Of a stretch of DNA of 64,000 bases, positions 61,846 through 64,000 are shown one piece after another. The stretch is from Latrodectus hesperus (Eukaryota; Arthropoda; Arachnida; Araneae; Theridiidae): the NCBI GenBank assembly GCA_037975125.1, contig JAJQOW010000021.1:911001-975000 (forward strand), read 5' to 3'. A model generated the notes under the pieces. That model searched no databases, was not told the DNA's origin, and saw nothing but the letters and a program-made list of their open reading frames with translations. Every line of letters begins with the position of its first letter. Position 1 is the stretch's first letter. The position numbers and the translations under genes are program-made.

Positions 61846-64000
61846 TTCGAATAGTCCCGAACATAATATATACAACTAAACAACATGTGTATAAAATGAT
61901 TTTTATGAAGTTTCAATTTGATTAGGTATAAAATGTAATAATAATTATTTTCAAAAATTTTTTAATAAAAAATTTTAAATTCGGATGAGTAGAGAAAGAA
62001 TTTATCTTAATATTGTTTGGATTATATATAAAACATATTTGAACTTGAAATTTTTTTTCAAATATTTTTAATTTATGCTAACTTTAAAGTATCCCAATTT
62101 TTTTTTACTTCAATTGATTATCAGACAAGGGTTTATATATTACTTGCAAATATACTGTTTTTAAAATAATAATTTCAAACTTTACAGTAAGAAAAAAAAA
62201 AACTTCTTTTTTGATATTATGGTATATTTAGCTGTTACTTTTAACGCCCCATTAATTTTGGTAAACAATTATTTAATTATGATTTATAACTAATTTCCAA
62301 AAGAAAAATTTCATTAATTTCATTTGAAAAGTTATTAATTTCGTTTTAATAACACAGTAATTGTATAATTAATTATAACAATAAACTATGCTATATGTTA
62401 TCACTATAATAATGAAATTCCCAAGAGTTTGATAACCTTTGTGTGGGAAGCTTTGTTTATTTCTTTCAATCTTCGATTACATCTCTAAATCTGCCAATAA
62501 TTATTTTTTAGTCTCAATATCTAACTCTAAAACAAACACCTTTCCTTCCTAAATGAATTAAATACTAAAAATTTTGCTATGTAATTAACCACTAAGTAAA
62601 ATTAATTGTATCTTCAAAACTGATGAGGAAATAACCAGATTCTTAACTTAGAATAATTTTAGGGGGTCAAAAGTTATTGATAATTCAGTACTAACCGAAG
62701 AATGCAAAGAACATTGGGAAATTCCAATTAAAGAAGGGCTCTTCTGTCATCAGCATTCAAGCTCAAATTCGGTTTTAGAAAGGGTCATTGTCATCCAGTT
62801 CCAAGGAGGTATAATGAAGGGGAGTGGCAATGTCTTCCTGCAGACACTTCAGGAACATAATGAAAATGATCTTAAGGTCTATGATTAGTATCAAACAAAT
62901 TGCACGAGCCCACGCCAGATGCACGCGTTTTATACTCAACATGTTATTCAGTTGACCATTCCCACATTAAACTCCATTTATTACACTTTGTGGACAATGC
63001 TAATGTTCTTAACTTTGGTAGAGTGGATGTTCAGCTAAGCCTCACATCAACCCATTTCAGAGGCATTATCAATGACGGATTGTTGACGAGATTATCTTTT
63101 AAATTGATGGATTGTATGTTTAACCTGTTTATATAAAAGCGATGATGTCCTGGTTTTTAGTTGAAATTCTATGCAAGTGAGAAATATTATCGATTGAAGC
63201 AGCATGAATTTTAGACTTTGTAAGGTATCTAGGTGATTCAATTTGTTGAAAAAATAAGTATATTAATCATTTACTAATTTATCTAATCTGGAAATGTTTT
63301 AAAGATTCAATATACAGATTTTTTGTTCCATAGAACTGTAAATTAGAACCAGCATAGAATTACGAGAACCTACTCAGTTTGAGAATGCAACTTCAGAATT
63401 TACTATAAATAATTTTTCTGAAAAGCCAAATAGGTTTTATTATATTTAATAAATACTTTTTTTAAAGCATAAATTTAAAATCATTTTTCTATTGGATTCT
63501 ATTTAGCTACACTTCATCGCAAAGAGCGAGAAGAATATTCTAGTAAAACTTATAAATTTTTTAGTTTTTAAGGATTTTTTAAATGAGACTGTATTCGTTT
63601 TAAAAAATAAATAAAGGTTTTATTAACTTTTCAATAAAAGAAATGTTACGCATTAGATAATTTTTTTTCTTTTTATCTGCACATACTGTGTTTTTACACT
63701 AATTCTTACATTTATAGCGATTTTTTATCCTTTTTTGGACAGGGAAATATGATTTTAATGTTTTTTACATGATAGTTTAAAAAATATTTTGAGTATTAAA
63801 TAAGTTCATTCTAAATTTATAAATGTTCATAAAACTTAAGGAAGCTTATTTTTGTTTCTCAAAATTTGCAATATTAAATATGAAAATATCACAGTAGAAT
63901 ATGCTTTAAAATATTTGTTAGGGATTTCACCTTTTTTTAAGAAAAATTAATGTAACCCTTTATATATTTCAATACGTAGAGATTTGCATTTCAGAAAATT
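61846..64000. other. Unique DNA to the window end
   Basis: 62640-63160 is less AT-rich and contains a 78-codon plus-strand frame (62900-63136) without recognisable domain or clear splice sites. The rest is AT-rich with no support for genes or repeats. Confidence 0.45.

Noticed and set aside
62900..63136. 78-codon plus-strand frame
   Set aside because: The composition is mixed, but there is no recognisable domain, splice signal or duplicate to support it.

Overview
The window is AT-rich eukaryotic DNA with no operons, no bacterial signals and no long intact host gene. Its repeats are those of an arthropod genome: tRNA-headed SINEs, 5'-truncated non-LTR retrotransposons (LINEs) of the type that carries an RNase H domain, decayed Tc1/mariner, DUF4817-type mariner, piggyBac and hAT elements, and very long (TA)n arrays. 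The combination of SINE heads and LINE tails looks like a chelicerate, most likely a spider. That is an inference from memory of repeat style, not from any search. The window is probably intergenic or deep intronic.

Layout. 0-4 kb: a 320-bp direct duplication, one MITE-like repeat and a possible minus-strand terminal exon at 3753-4080. 4.4-8.2 kb: a full SINE with perfect target-site duplication (TSD), then two tandem 1.65-kb units, each holding a 54-bp near-perfect palindrome. 8.2-17 kb: clustered SINEs, a (TA)n array, a possible minus-strand exon near 11.7-12.0 kb, LINE 3' ends and a piggyBac C-terminal remnant. 18.2-19.7 kb: a complete but dead Tc1-like transposon with terminal inverted repeats (TIRs) and TA target. 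19.7-28.5 kb: mostly unique AT-rich DNA with a 248-bp (TA)n array and scattered SINEs. 28.5-31 kb: a second dead Tc1-like transposase, a LINE end, a consensus-matching CTCF-like motif and a MITE. 33.5-36.7 kb: duplicated segments, a chimeric SINE, and an about 1.1-kb element bracketed by (TA)n. 36.7-39.8 kb: a third Tc1-like remnant, a DUF4817-type mariner split by a nested LINE with a 13-bp TSD, and an RTE-like LINE end. 39.9-50 kb: a possible plus-strand exon, unique DNA, a nested SINE pair, two short tandem arrays and a hAT-type MITE with 8-bp TSD. 50-58.5 kb: several LINE fragments, one carrying five tandem 139-bp copies inside its RNase H/linker region and three tandem 288-bp copies in its 3' UTR, flanked by an inverted pair of a host repeat in filled and empty forms. 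58.5-64 kb: SINE remnants and unique DNA.

How the parts relate. The main biology is a mobile-element ecosystem. Several SINE families end in the same (T)AAG(C/T)AACAACAAC-type tail as the LINE fragments, which suggests that this LINE group mobilises them. Many insertion boundaries can be read directly from target-site duplications. No transposase or LINE protein here is intact. I found no new enzymatic or defence system. The most unusual structures are the palindrome-bearing tandem 1.65-kb repeat, the LINE with two internal tandem expansions, and a family of about 150-190-bp elements with TIRs built on GGTACC.
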